Below are positions 10,293 through 22,100 of a DNA stretch of 64,000 bases, piece after piece. Below the pieces are notes generated by a model. That model had not been told where the DNA came from, did not search any database, and saw only the letters and a list, made by a program, of their open reading frames with translations. The first letter of the stretch is position 1; each line of letters opens with the position of its first letter. The translations under genes and the position numbers were made by a program. Origin of the DNA: Guillardia theta CCMP2712 (taxonomy: Eukaryota; Cryptophyceae; Pyrenomonadales; Geminigeraceae); assembly GCF_000315625.1 (NCBI RefSeq), contig NW_005434654.1, positions 556,632 through 620,631 of the forward strand, written 5' to 3'.

Positions 10293-12545
10293 GATTGTGT
10301 ACGATCCGAGCGAGATATTCTCAACATTATGGTGGATGGAGGGGTCAGTGATACCAGGCATCCTCTTCCTTGCGGCGATCAGTGGAATGAACGGCATCGT
10401 TGCAGTAAGAACTATCCTGTGGTCGATTCCGTCTGGAAGTTTAAATGTGAGAGCAGGTGTATTTCAAAGAAAACTACAACTATTACATAACTAGCACAAC
10501 ACATTCACTGATGGCGTCGACACTCGGGTTCTTCTTGATCTTGAAGAACTGTCTCGGTGAGGGCGCCTTTGCTGTCTGTAACCTCAAAGTTTGACATGTG
10601 CTTCTCCGAAGCCTTCTTCCACTTCCATAGCGCAAAGAGGTAGGAGCAATGATCACATCGCATCTTTACCGACTGGAACAACTCGCTGACCTCTAATTAC
10701 ACTTGTGCTTGCATAGAACGGTGCATGACTTGCTGGATGCGATGCGGACTCTTGCGATCCATGTGCAAGCCTATGGAGTGGCGAGAAGCGAAGATGAGGT
10801 TCTCTTATGAGCTGACTGTTGCTTGCTCTGAGTCTCGTCGAAGGCTCGGGATATTGTCAACACATATACAAATCTATCCAAACATCTCGTTGTCATGTGA
10901 GCAAAAGAGTCTGAGGAGACAATGACTGAACTAGCGTCAGGTTTTACAGCCTGACCTTGCATCTCCGGAAACAGAACGTTCTCCCTCCCAAGTCAAGATT
11001 ACCACTGTGAAGCGGTTGGCGAAGTCTGAGAAGCGTCTGACTCTGGTCAGGTACTTGTACCCATGGGAACTCTCGAAGTGGAATGAAGCGACGGTCCGAC
11101 CGCTCGCATGCCTTGTGATGATCAACAACGACATCTCCAAACTGCGCAACAAAGGGATTTACTCCGATCAAGTGATGAATCTGCCTGACGTTGGCTCGAC
11201 GTTGATCGCAAGATGCAGGTGGCGTGCATGATGTCCAAGGAGGTCAAGAGGATGACACAGATCTTCGGCGAGATGGAAAAGTTGAAAGACAGTCCGACCA
11301 TTCCCTTTGCATACTATCAGTTCTGCAAGTAATCTTGTAGGCGTCATTTCAGCTCGCCTGATTTCTATTTGCAGCTGGACAACTCTGGCATACTCCTTGA
11401 CCGTCCCAGCGGCGATTGGAACCTACGACACGTACTACACAGCCACGTCCTTGTTGTCTTTCTTCGTGGCAGCCCTCTTCATAGGGCTCAACTTCATCGG
11501 GTGATAGCTTGCTTGACATGTCCTCTCCCATTCACCCCAGCAATTCAGAAATCTCCTGCAAAATCCGTTCGGGCTCGGGCCCAACGACATCCCTCTGGAG
11601 CAGTGGGGGCAGTCACTTGAGAACGAGCTCTACCAGCACTTCCCCATCTTCAAGTTCAGGTTTCTTCCTCTCTTCGCATCACCTTCGCTGGGTTCACGCG
11701 TGCTCGACTTGGCTGCAGGTTCGGAGCTTTCCCTCTCTTTGTGGAAGATTTCACAGCGTACCCTCCGGAGGATCGACGTGCCCTCTACAAGGACGACTCG
11801 TCCATCACCATGTTTCACAAGCCGTCTGCCTGGATTGTGACGAGGAACAAGATACGAGCTGCTATGAGGTTGGGGAATAGGAAGCTGAAGAAGTTCCGAG
11901 AGGCCAAACCCACAAGAGAGGCGATAGTTGCAGAGATCATGCGAGATCGGAGGAAGCAAGCCTTTGATGACATGTCGCTGCTTGTGCAGCAGTTCGGTGA
12001 GATCCTCTCTTGTTCTGTTCTCACATTCAATCCCTTGAGAAGGTGCGGCGCCAAAGGACAGGGAGGGATCAAACAAAAACGCAACGCAGAAGTACTCGAA
12101 GGTTGCAGCAGAAGAATCAGCTTCACACCCAGCCGAAACTTCTGAGATGGACAACAAAGAGGAAAGAGAATCAGAAACGATGCAAGACAAAGCTGACGAA
12201 ATTCTCAACACGCAGCTAAGAAGTGGATGCTGACTTGTGAGATTACATCCCCATGACTTGCTTGTAGGTCGAGGCAGAAGATCTCGAGCTCCGGCCGAGC
12301 TAACACCCAAACCAGCAATAGTGAAACAAGCTTCACTGCTCATCAAGAGGTTCCCTGAGAGCGAAGAGATGTGAGTAGCTCTACTGCCTTGACCGCCACC
12401 TGTAACCCTTCTACCCCACAGGCAGCAGATGTACCAACAGATCATCAACCCCAACATCCCCGACGTAGACAAGACAGCGATGCTTGCCCTGATGAATGCA
12501 GAGGCAAACGCACTGTCCGATGAGATCGACTTAGACTTGCATTGA
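10291..12545 (+). CDS. Bestrophin/UPF0187-type anion channel
   Basis: The start MIVYDPSEIFSTL, a WMEGSVIPGILFLA helix and HSLMASTLGFFLILKN match the N-terminus and first helices of the bestrophin-like (RFP-TM/UPF0187) family. Middle exons give ARDIVNTYTNLSKHL, then KRLAKSEKRLTLVRYLYPW, then MSKEVKRMTQIFGEMEKLKDSP. The signature is clear further on: IPFAYYQFC, a transmembrane pair with SLTVPAAIGTYDTYY and LFIGLNFIG, then QNPFGLGPNDIPLEQ, the conserved ENPFG-DxNDIPLD element. Known relatives include plant thylakoid VCCN chloride channels and metazoan bestrophins. A C-terminal cytosolic tail runs to DEIDLDLH at 12545. Several internal exon joins (10440-10960, 12000-12270) are only approximate. 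Which membrane it occupies cannot be told. Confidence 0.75.
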
Positions 12546-12598
12546 ATTGAGACATGTAACAATATAGAGACAATGACAAGAAAGCGAAGAATCGCCCT

Positions 12599-13265
12599 TC
12601 ATGGTGTCAACCTCACGAATCGTGCTCCTAACAGACCCTCCCCTCCCCATCTCCTCGGCACAATCTTCAACGGAAGCTCTCGCAACTCCCTGCAAAGAGC
12701 TCACATCACGAGCGGGTAGACATCAAGAGGCCAAGGAGGGGGGGAGGTTAAGAAGAGCGAGAAACAGACCTCCCCGTGACTCTGTTGACGCGACTGATGA
12801 GGAGAGTTAGCTCCTGTCCCTCCATCCGCTCCACAGCATCTCCCACAAGGGATACCCCGAACCTCTTCACTGACGGCAAGGTATCAGAACTTCCACTCGC
12901 AGCACGCACAAGGAACCTGAGGAGGCGTCGGCGCTCCCTATGGCGATGATGCGATCACCCACCATCATGCCTCCTTCCTCAGCAGGAGACGAGGGCATGA
13001 CCTGAGCCAACGGCGTGACTGACCCAACGGCAGCAAGCGACGGCCTCACCTCTTCGACGACAGCAAAGGGCTGGATATCCTCGTCTTCTAGTCTCAACCT
13101 TTCCAGAATCTTATTGATGGTCTGGAGATTATTCTGCGCGGTGGCAATCGAGGATTGTCGAAGAGATCGATCGGCCTGCTCTTGCTTCTCCTCCTTGTCG
13201 TTTTCTGAAGCCGGGTGCAAGCAGACTTCATTCACGCTCTCCATGCTGAAATCAGAGATCGTCAT
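12599..13265 (-). CDS. PSMD9/Nas2-like proteasome assembly chaperone (PDZ)
   Basis: The PDZ domain begins IQPFAVVEEVRPS, continues with SSPAEEGGMMVGDRIIAIGSAD, and after an intron gives VKRFGVSLVGDAVERMEGQ. A further intron near 12770-12690 leads to ELPLKIVPRRWGGEGLLGARF. That ending matches the PSMD9/p27 C-terminus (LVPxxWxGxGLLGC), which binds the Rpt5 tail during 26S proteasome base assembly. ATG 13265 is the conservative start. An upstream exon (13513-13383: SQIAQENDQLQKDMIRNGY) could be spliced to an ATG at 13564, only 11 nt after the stop of the CBM20 gene on the same strand. The usual N-terminal GYPRxDVD motif is not obvious. The convergent bestrophin stop is 53 nt away. Confidence 0.75.
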
Positions 13266-13575
13266 CACCAGAATCTGCGTTCCTCTTCAAGGTATACCTG
13301 ACTGTGTCATCAAGAGGTAGATTGCTGTGATGAAACAAGTGTTCAGCACGACAACTGTGTAGATCATCTGTCAGAGGCTCACTTATATCCGTTGCGAATC
13401 ATGTCTTTTTGAAGTTGATCATTTTCCTGGGCAATTTGAGAATGTGTTCTCCCCTTTGGCGTGGGCCCTGGCGTGATCTCGGAGGCTACATGGAACTCAA
13501 GGAAATTCTGCGCGCACGATGAGAAGAGAGCTACGAATCACCGGGAGATCACCAATGAATCCATCTTATGGGGCT

Positions 13576-16500
13576 TCAAAGAGGAATTTGTCTCTGAATG
13601 AATCTTCTCTCTGTCTTCCTGAAATCACCGATCAGATTATCCTTCACAGCAGACAGTGAGGCAACTTTTGTGCTTTCGACATCGTCCTCCTGCGAATGCC
13701 CGCTGGATCGAGCGTGAACACCTAGTCTGTACAGGCGATGAGCCTGGCTCCTTAGCTCGCCAACAGATCGCTTGCACAAGTTGTCCACCAAGAGGTTGAC
13801 CGGCAGATTTGCTAGCGATCTGTCTGCCGGGGCAAACGAGTCTTCCACGCCGAGCTCGAGACGAGAGTCAGCAAGAGAGTCGGAGCGTCTCGCTCGAGTT
13901 TGTTCAACAAGAAGTGAATCCTCTGACTTCCCTCCTGCGTCCTCATCCATGGCCTCGGCAAGACTTTTCTCCTTCGCCTGCGTGCCCTCTTGAGGGACTT
14001 TAGCAGATTCAGCAAACGACTCGTGCGCTGCAACTTGGAGGATTTCTTGATGCGATTGCTGATCTTCCTCGAGCATCTCGCCTTCCTCCATGTCGGTGTG
14101 CACATCTTCATTTTCTTGCTTTTCCATGCCTTCTGTGTCTGTTGCATGTGCGCTAGCCTCCTCCTCAGCGATGGCTCGTACTTGTGCTTGTTCCTGTTCT
14201 TGTGCTTCAGCTTCAACCTCTCGCTCAACTCGTGCTGCTTCTTCTGGTCGTGCTTCGGCCTGAGCTGCTATCTGCGCTGCTTCAGCTTGTCCCTCCATGG
14301 TTACTTCTTCTCGTTCATCTGCTCCAGCCTCAGCACTTCCTGCCACACACTCTTGCGCTTGCGCTTGCGACTCCATAGCTACTGGTGCTGGTGCATCTCC
14401 TTCTGCTGCCTCCTCGAGTGGCTTGTCAGCTTCAATGGCTACTTGCACGGGCACTGCTTGCTCCTCCCTTGATGCTCGTCTTTCTTCTTCTGCCTTTTCT
14501 CTTTCTGCCTTCACCATCGATTGTGATCCGGATTCTTTCTCCTCACATCCAGACAATAAACTTTGCTCCTTGCTTCCTGTTGCCTCTTTACCTATCTCTG
14601 CAGCATCCCCTTTGCTTGCCTGTCTCTGTCTGTCATCACCACAAGTATCTGTCTCGCTCTTGGTAATCATAGGAGTCGGAGTTATGTGTCCATCAGCTCC
14701 AAGTCTTTCACTGTTTTCTTGCTGTGTGTCTTCAAGAGGTCTCAACCCACTTTCATGTAAGACGGCAGATTCTTGAATGTCATGTACAACTTCATCTACT
14801 CCACGATCGAGGACGGGGCTCGCAACCCCACAACTTTCGTCATGTAGTTCGAGATCGTTGTTCACAGTCGCCGAGGCATCATTGCATGCTTTTGGCTTCT
14901 CCTCTTGGTTTGTTGGTTTCCCCTTTTGCTCAACTTTTTCACCCTCAGCGACATGTTCCCTGTCTTTGTCGACTGGAGAATGTGAACCTCCGCTCGAACG
15001 TGTAGTGTCATTCACCATGGAGGCATTTCTGGCCTAAGGAGATAGAGTGAGTGCATGAAACTCAAAATGCGGAAAAGACCTTCTCTTCCATCAACTTCTC
15101 CCTTTCAACCGCAACTTCTCGGAAGAAGAAAGGCATCTCGAACTTGTCGAACACCCCAGTGCGCAAGCCCACCTGCACCATGGGTGTTACTTTATATCGT
15201 TGCAGATGTTCGAATGCGCTGGACCTCATTGATTCTTGTTTCCCGATCATCACCTTGATTGGCGTCAGCTACAGGATTCCACACAAGATGAATCTTACCT
15301 GGCTCCCAGAACATTTCTTCTTCTGCGTCTTCTCCCCCTCGACGAGCAACGAAGTACTTGTAACTGATGGACTGAGCTGCCGGTAGCTCGAGACACGTGC
15401 TCCAAACCTGAGAAGACAGCGTCATAAGAGTGATAGCCAGTGAGCTGTCCGACACCTCGGTATGTCCGATCTTTATCTTTTGCAAACGAGTGCTCTTGGC
15501 AGGGTCCCATCCTCCCAGCGCCTATCAATGAGAAGGTGACGTCACTCTACTCTTCATCGCAGAAACGCAACCCCATTTGCTCCTCACCTCATCCTCTCCA
15601 CTAAGGCAGACAACATCCTTTTCATGCAGGCCTCGAGCTTCAACATTGAAGCAGCACAAGCTCTGCAGAGGTGGTTCAGATTCTTGCAAGTGTTCTCATC
15701 ATCCTGCATTGGAACCTTCTGGGGAACTTCCGGATGGGAAGGAACCAGGAACGAAGAATCCTGTGAGCAAAATGACATAAGATACATTTCTGACTGCATT
15801 TGATGATCACCATGTCCTGTACAGGCTCATGGTGGACGTAGTGACAGTTGAGATGGTCTAGAATCTACCAGAAATCAGATTTGTTTGCAGCGCTCAGATG
15901 CAATCTACATGTCTATCTATCATCATGTTGTCCCGCCTGCCTTCAACCCAATTGACTTCTGAGATACATATCCGTCACTATTGCATATCACACAAGCAAA
16001 GCACAGGGCACCGGCAGACTGCGTCAAGATTTTCCTATTTTCTAAGATCCCCTCCCATCTCGGCTGTTTCAGGTGGACGTACTTGTAGCGCAACTAAAAA
16101 TAGAATGAAAACAACGAAAGAGGGAGGAGCATGATACAAAATCGTTGCCATCAAGACAAAAAGCTCCAGTCCACGTGTTCCGATCAGTCTTGGACACGTT
16201 GAGCTCGAGCGCCTTGGCAGTATCCCACCTGAAGCAGTGATCATGTGCTGGTCCTGAAGACTATGCGCTCTCACTTCCCCAAAATATCGGTGGAGCCAAC
16301 CACTCCAATCGGTGACTGCACGTCAGCGAAACTCTTAACCTGTTCATCTATAGATCACATGATGTGGAATTTTCACCTTGATACAATTTCACCTCGAACA
16401 TGATCTTTCGCTCCTTGGACGATTTCGCGTCCACTGGTTTATGGAGTTGGACAGTTGGAGGCTTTCTATTCCACGATAGTGTTGTGCTAATCATAGTCAT

Positions 16501-18060
16501 CAGGGACATTAGGATATGTCTACGAATTTACCGGTTGAAGACATCTTTCACTGCAGTAATGGAATTGCGCTGGATGCAACCTTTGCGATGAATCTGCTCA
16601 TCTTCTATTCTTGGTGAATGATGTATAAGATATTTGTACGCCATCTACACTTGCATGTGAGCGCACAAGGTCAATCAAGTCACTTTTCGTACTTCTTGCC
16701 CCACTGGCAAAGGGATAGTTGCTGCCCATCTGTTCATCTTGGTTCTGTGGAGGGGAACAGCCCTGTTTTCCTATTTAAGAAGAACTTCACCAACAAGCAT
16801 CGAAGGTCAAGTAAACTGCAACAATACCTGCCAATTCCCTAGCCAATCGTTGCTGCCAGTGATTGATACAGTGTCATCTTCGCATAATCCAAGGGCTCCA
16901 GCGTCCAATTCAAAAGTGCAGATGGCCGTCTATGTCATGTCATCATTCATAAGATTTGTCTTCAGGTAAGAAAAACCTGTGTCGAATTGTTGCCAAACTC
17001 GACTTCTTCACAAACCTGGACGCGAAATGTTCACAACACCATTATACCTTGACGTTCATACCATGTGGGAAGAGTTCCCAAACAAATCTTTCACCAACAG
17101 TTTGCCCCCGTCCTATAAAACGATCACAATGCGTTGCTAATCTTCTTAGGTACAGACCTCAGGAGTTTTGAAACACCTCTCTTCTGTCTCAAGCCTGTTG
17201 GAGACATCAGACCAAGTTCTGAGGGAAAGTAATATTTTTCAACACAGCAGTCCTTACTTGGGCTTCTTTTCGATCATGTAATAGTAGGTGAAATTCTGTT
17301 CTTCCAATTTTGATTCGAGGAACCAAAGTGACTCCTGTTCATTTTGGTTCTTCTTTTCCATTGCGAAGGTCTACGGAGAGCATGTGTCAGGAACACATTC
17401 TCACCCTCCAACCAATGTATAGAATGAGGAAAGATACTACAACGCGTAACTTACCTGTCTAGCATTCGACTTCCCTATCTTGGCGCTCGAGATCGCTATC
17501 TTGAGGTACTCATCATCTTGCAACCCGAAAGCGACAGTGTTGAACTGACAAAAGCCAGGAGACGGCAAAGTCTCGTTCTCTCCATCACCACAGAGAGATA
17601 CTGTTCTAGGGGCCATGTGATTGATAGTCTCTTTGATAACACAATCTGTTGCAATGTCTTCGATGCATCTTTCTTCCACGTCCTCTAGCTCGGGGGCCTT
17701 CTTAATCAAGTACTTATACTCTACGGTGAAGCCTTGCGGCAGTTCCAGTTCACAAAACCATACATTCGGAGCATCTTTCTTTCTCTTCAAGTACTTGGCA
17801 TTTTTGACATTCCAATCGCCAAGTTGGTCGACATTGCCGGTTAAAGCAAGCATCTCGTCAGGGGCTAGTCCCTCAGCTTCGATTTCGAGCCTCCATTTTC
17901 GCTTCTCCGTTTCTTTTGAGCTAGTCCTCAATTGAAGATTTTGGATGGGCTGGATGTTTCCGTTCTTCTTGACTTTCAATGCTGGCATGTCACTGGCTAT
18001 AGGCAGGTATCCATGGCAAAACAAGAATGCAACGGAGATCCAAATGAACCTGAACGTCAT
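13576..18060 (-). CDS. Secreted protein with about five tandem CBM20 starch-binding modules and acidic tail
   Basis: ATG 18060 opens a signal peptide (MTFRFIWISVAFLFCHGYLP). Module 1 has LALTGNVDQLGDWNVKNA and VEYKYLIKKAP. Module 2 is diverged (CQFNTVAFGLQDDEYLKIA; TYYYMIEKK). Module 3 has CTFELDAGALGL, VSITGSNDWLGNW and MAYKYLIHHSP. Module 4 has RKIMFEVKLYQ, GVVGSTDILG and WDTAKALELNVS. Module 5 has ALGGWDPAKSTRLQ and SISYKYFVARRG, then MFWEPGK. GxxxxLGxWD, the W-x-P strand and YKY are CBM20 hallmarks (starch/glycogen binding). After an exon ending KLMEEK comes a Glu/Ala/Gln-rich low-complexity region (15018 to about 13850) and a basic C-terminus. I see no catalytic domain. The exon chain was read by eye and the joins between 16.4 and 17.3 kb are provisional. 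A starch-surface scaffold role is inference. Confidence 0.65.
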
Positions 18061-19144
18061 GTTGCAAGTGTGAACTTCCACAACCTCTATGTTCTCTGGA
18101 GCACGCCTGCTCCGATTCAAACGACGGCAGCGACAAGAGGGATAGCCCGGGTGTATGAACGAGCTTCCACAAGTGTAAGAGGATACCTCACTGCCTCAAT
18201 TCGACCTCCGTAGCCCAGATAGCCGACATTAGGCCCTTTCACGGTACGAGAGGTCCTCTGAGCATGTCAGATGCTACCGCCCTTTCCTGGAGCAAGAAGG
18301 CGACAAAGGCATGCTTTCCTTCTTCTTTCATTGTCGATCTTCCTCGGCATCTTTCTTCTTCTACCACTCACTTTGTCTTCCGATCGATCTCGCAGAACAC
18401 AAACGCTGCGCCCCCCCCGCTTCACCCATATCACACACCCTACCCCTCTTTCGTCATCCTACCCCCACCCCATCGAAGCATTCGAAAGTACCCCTACCTT
18501 GTAACATCTTGTACCCCTACCCCTCGAGAATCGCATCCTTGCAACAAATATGAGGGTATCGAGTAAACCCCTACCCCCTATTCCACAGATAAAACCAGGG
18601 GTGACCTGGAGATAGGCCGTAACCACCCACCCCCGTGACCCCCGTGTCTCCCCAATAGGACGCTGAGAACTACAAATTTGTAACCGAGCGTATCGTAAAT
18701 TATCGTTTTGGTCGTACGTTGAATGGAAAATCATTCGAGAGCATATGAATTAGAATACTTATCGTATCTAATTTGACTGTAAATTATTTGGCAAAACAAG
18801 TCGCTACCATGTCGTACCCCCTACCCCCTACCCATTACTTCTACTCTTTACCACCCCCTTGCCACCCAGCATTGGTAACCAATCGTGTCCGCAAAGTTGT
18901 ATGAAGAGGCTCTGAGGCGCACCCGTAGGGAATAGTTGCTGCCACTTCAGTGATCGCCGGCGTTCCCGATGTCGGCCGGCCCGGCAGCGGCCCGGTCGAT
19001 AACTTGAGGGGTTGGCCCGCATTCAACGGCTGGAATGGCGAAGCAGCGCTGATGCAGCGAAGGATCAAGTAGTGCGACGTTGCTCGGGTGAGACAGGAAG
19101 AAGGGGAGAGGGGAGAGAGAAGAGAAGGACTTGCCTCCTTAGTG
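18061..19144. other. Divergent spacer with C-rich TACCCC tracts
   Basis: Lies between the CBM20 gene start and the CFAP46 start, so it should hold both promoters. Around 18410-18610 and 18805-18860 the plus strand carries many CCCCTACCCC/TACCCCCACCC words. An AT-rich patch (18680-18800) separates them. No gene supported. Confidence 0.55.
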
Positions 19145-22100
19145 ATGCTAGACGAGCTGAGAGCCAGGGCTCTGATAGAGCAATCGCGCTCGGAGGGCTC
19201 TCCAGCGTTGTTGAACGAGGCCTACCAGATCGTTAAGGATCTCAGCACTCCGTCAGCACTCAAGAACCCAAAGTTCTCCTTGGAAGTCGTTTCTCCCGAG
19301 CTCCACGTAATTATTGCAGAAACCTCGCTCGATCTCTCATCGCCTTCTCGCACAGAGGACCAGCTTGTGAGCAACCGGATTCAGCTGCAGGAGCTTGCAT
19401 ACAACTGCCTCCAGTCCTTCTTGAGTTCTAAACCTTCGTCGGATCAGTTTCTAGCAAGGGCATACTTGGCTTACGCGACTCTCGCCTGTCGCTGGGCAGA
19501 TGGAAGGAAAGGTGACGGGCTTGTAGATGCTGTCCTCAAGGCACTGGATTTCGTGATGAGGGCTTTGAACCTGGCCCTTGAAAGTTTGCCGAGGTATCAA
19601 TTTCTGGTCTACAATGCATCGGTAGTGTACTGGAGATGTAGCAGACCGCTTCAGCGCAAGGGATACTTCCATCACATCCTCAACTCCATGCCGCAGGTGT
19701 GCGATGCTCTCATGAAGCTAGACGGGGACGATGTAGAGTGGAAGGCAAAGTACATCATCGCCCTTGCCCGCGCCTATGAGTTCTCAGACAGAAGCGATGA
19801 TGCTGGAAAGTACTTGCAGAATGCTGTTGGGATGATGTCGAGCTTGTCCGAAGAAACTCAGGTTGAGATCGTGCGGGTGTTGGTGCATGTGGACAGGACA
19901 AGGGGAGGAGGAGCCGGCGATAAGGTTGCGACTACCCCAAAACTTGGGCTCTATGCCAGGCTACAGAAAGTGAAGTCAGGAGTCATTTCCGATGAGAAAA
20001 TACCCGACGAACTCGAGGATCTGATCAAGAGCTCGTCCGAGGCTGGTGAGCTCAAAGTTCTTGCAGAAGCTGGAAGGCTCTGTCTTCTGAAGGGTCAGCC
20101 AACTTGTGCTCAGAATGCGATCGAAGCCATTGGTGGGGGAAACGATGCCGGCATGGCTGTTGCAGTCCTTACTGAATGCACGAAAGCTCAACTGTCTGTG
20201 ATGTCGCTTGGAGAGGAAGCAGAAATGTACACGCGCAAGATGGTAGACACCAGGCTTGATGCACTCTCCCGGTTGGAGAAAGCGTTGCCTTCAGCCGTAC
20301 GATCCAAAGATGCTGACGTCATCCACGAGATTTGCTCTCTAGCCTGGAGCCTGTGCTTGCCGATACTGCAGCCAAACCTGCGCAAGCAAGCGAAACGAGT
20401 GCTGCAGGCTTGCTGTAAGGCTCTGGAGGACATCGACTCTCCTCTTAATGAGCTTCGTGCCCAGCTGCACCTGGAAGTCGCCAGATGTGACGTAGCAGAC
20501 GATCTGTATGCGGCAGCAGCCGTCCAGGTAAAGAGGGAGGTAATCACTTTCATATCCCTAAAGGCTACTCTTGCAGGTACAGAAAGGCCTCGCCCTGGAT
20601 TACGTCGTGCCTGAAGACAGCATCATTGAGTACAAGAGGCCGTTTGACAAGCACCTGAACCTGATGAAGAAGAAGCTGTCCATGAAGATGTCGCTCTATT
20701 CGGCTCCCGACCGCCCGGAGGACAAGGCCATGCTCCTGGTAGAGCAGGCAAGAGAGTCCAAGGAAGCAGCTCTGAGGGCTTCGCTCCTGGACCGAGCCGT
20801 CGGGATCCTCTCGGCGGTATGAGGTGGGAAGCACGATCCTTGACTTGACTTGCCATGTCAGGTGGACGAAGCAACAGATGTCGCTGCATCAGCCTGTCCT
20901 GTGCCAGAGCTCAACGAACCTCAGGACCCGATCTACTCGGCTCGCGGGATCCAAAAGGAGCGGACGATGCTGTGGGGCGACATCGCATTGATCGCGTGGC
21001 AGAGCCACCTGATCAAGCAGACACTCGAGGCAGCAGAGTTTGCATGCGAGTACGAGGGGGACGTGGTCAAGGACAAGGACCTCATCATCCAGCAGGCTCA
21101 GGTTCAGTTTGCGCGGGCGGAGGCGCTCTTCATGCAGTTGCGAAGTGAAGGATGCGAACCTGGGAAGCCTCTGCCGCAGGAGGAAGCAAACCAGAAGAAT
21201 GTCTCTGCTAAAGTCGCGTGGGTTGAAGGGCTGAGAGAGAGGATTGTACAAGGTCTGTGAGAATTGCTTCCCTCCATCCTCCCTCTCCTCCATCCTCCCT
21301 GTCCGACCAAACCCGCCTGCTCCTTGTCTGACGCTCCAACAAGGTTTCTTGAAGGGCATGCGGCTGGGTTTGAAGGTGAAGGAGGACTGGATCGTATTCA
21401 ACGCTGCCGTCTACCTCTGGAACTATCACCTTCCCCTCTTCTCCAGCGCCAAGCTAGAGTCTATCTATGAAGCGCTTGAGGAGGTTGTCGGCACTCTACA
21501 CGTCGCCGGCTGCAAGGACAGTCAGCTGCTCTGCTCGGTCTCTTACGGTCTCGCGGTGGCACTTGAGGCGAGGGAGGCGAAGGTCTGAGAGAAGATCGTG
21601 AGCTGCTGCTGACGGAGATTGCAGGGAGAGGACGTGCTGTATCCCCCTGAAAGCCTGGGCGAGGAGGCTCCCAGCCTTGGGAACGGGACCTGCCTCGGGC
21701 ACGCAGTCGCTGTCTGCGAGGCTGCGGTAGAGATCTCCTCCCCGATGACGGCCAGACGTGTGCTGGGCGTCCTCGCGAGGCTGCGCCTTGCCCTCAACAA
21801 GTCGTCGAGTGCTGTCGACGTCAGCGGCGCTCCAGAAGCCTCCCTGATTATGCTGCTCGAGCTCATGAAAGTGGACGCTGATTCCAAGCCTGCTCTCGTC
21901 GAGAAGGTCCGCCTACTCCTTCCCCTCCTCTTCCTCCTTCCCCTCCCTCTCCTCACCCCTCATCATACTTCGTGCTCTGGTCCCAGCTCCTTCCTCCATC
22001 TGTAAGCTTCTGATGCGCTGCATCTCCTCCAGCCTTACATGCTTCTCCTTCCATCCTCCCCCTGTGCTCTCATGACTTCGTGAGTCTGACGCTCCAATAG

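Noticed and set aside
13990-14776. Leu/Ser/Cys-rich open frames on the plus strand
   Set aside because: They are antisense shadows of the Glu/Ala-rich tail of the CBM20 protein.
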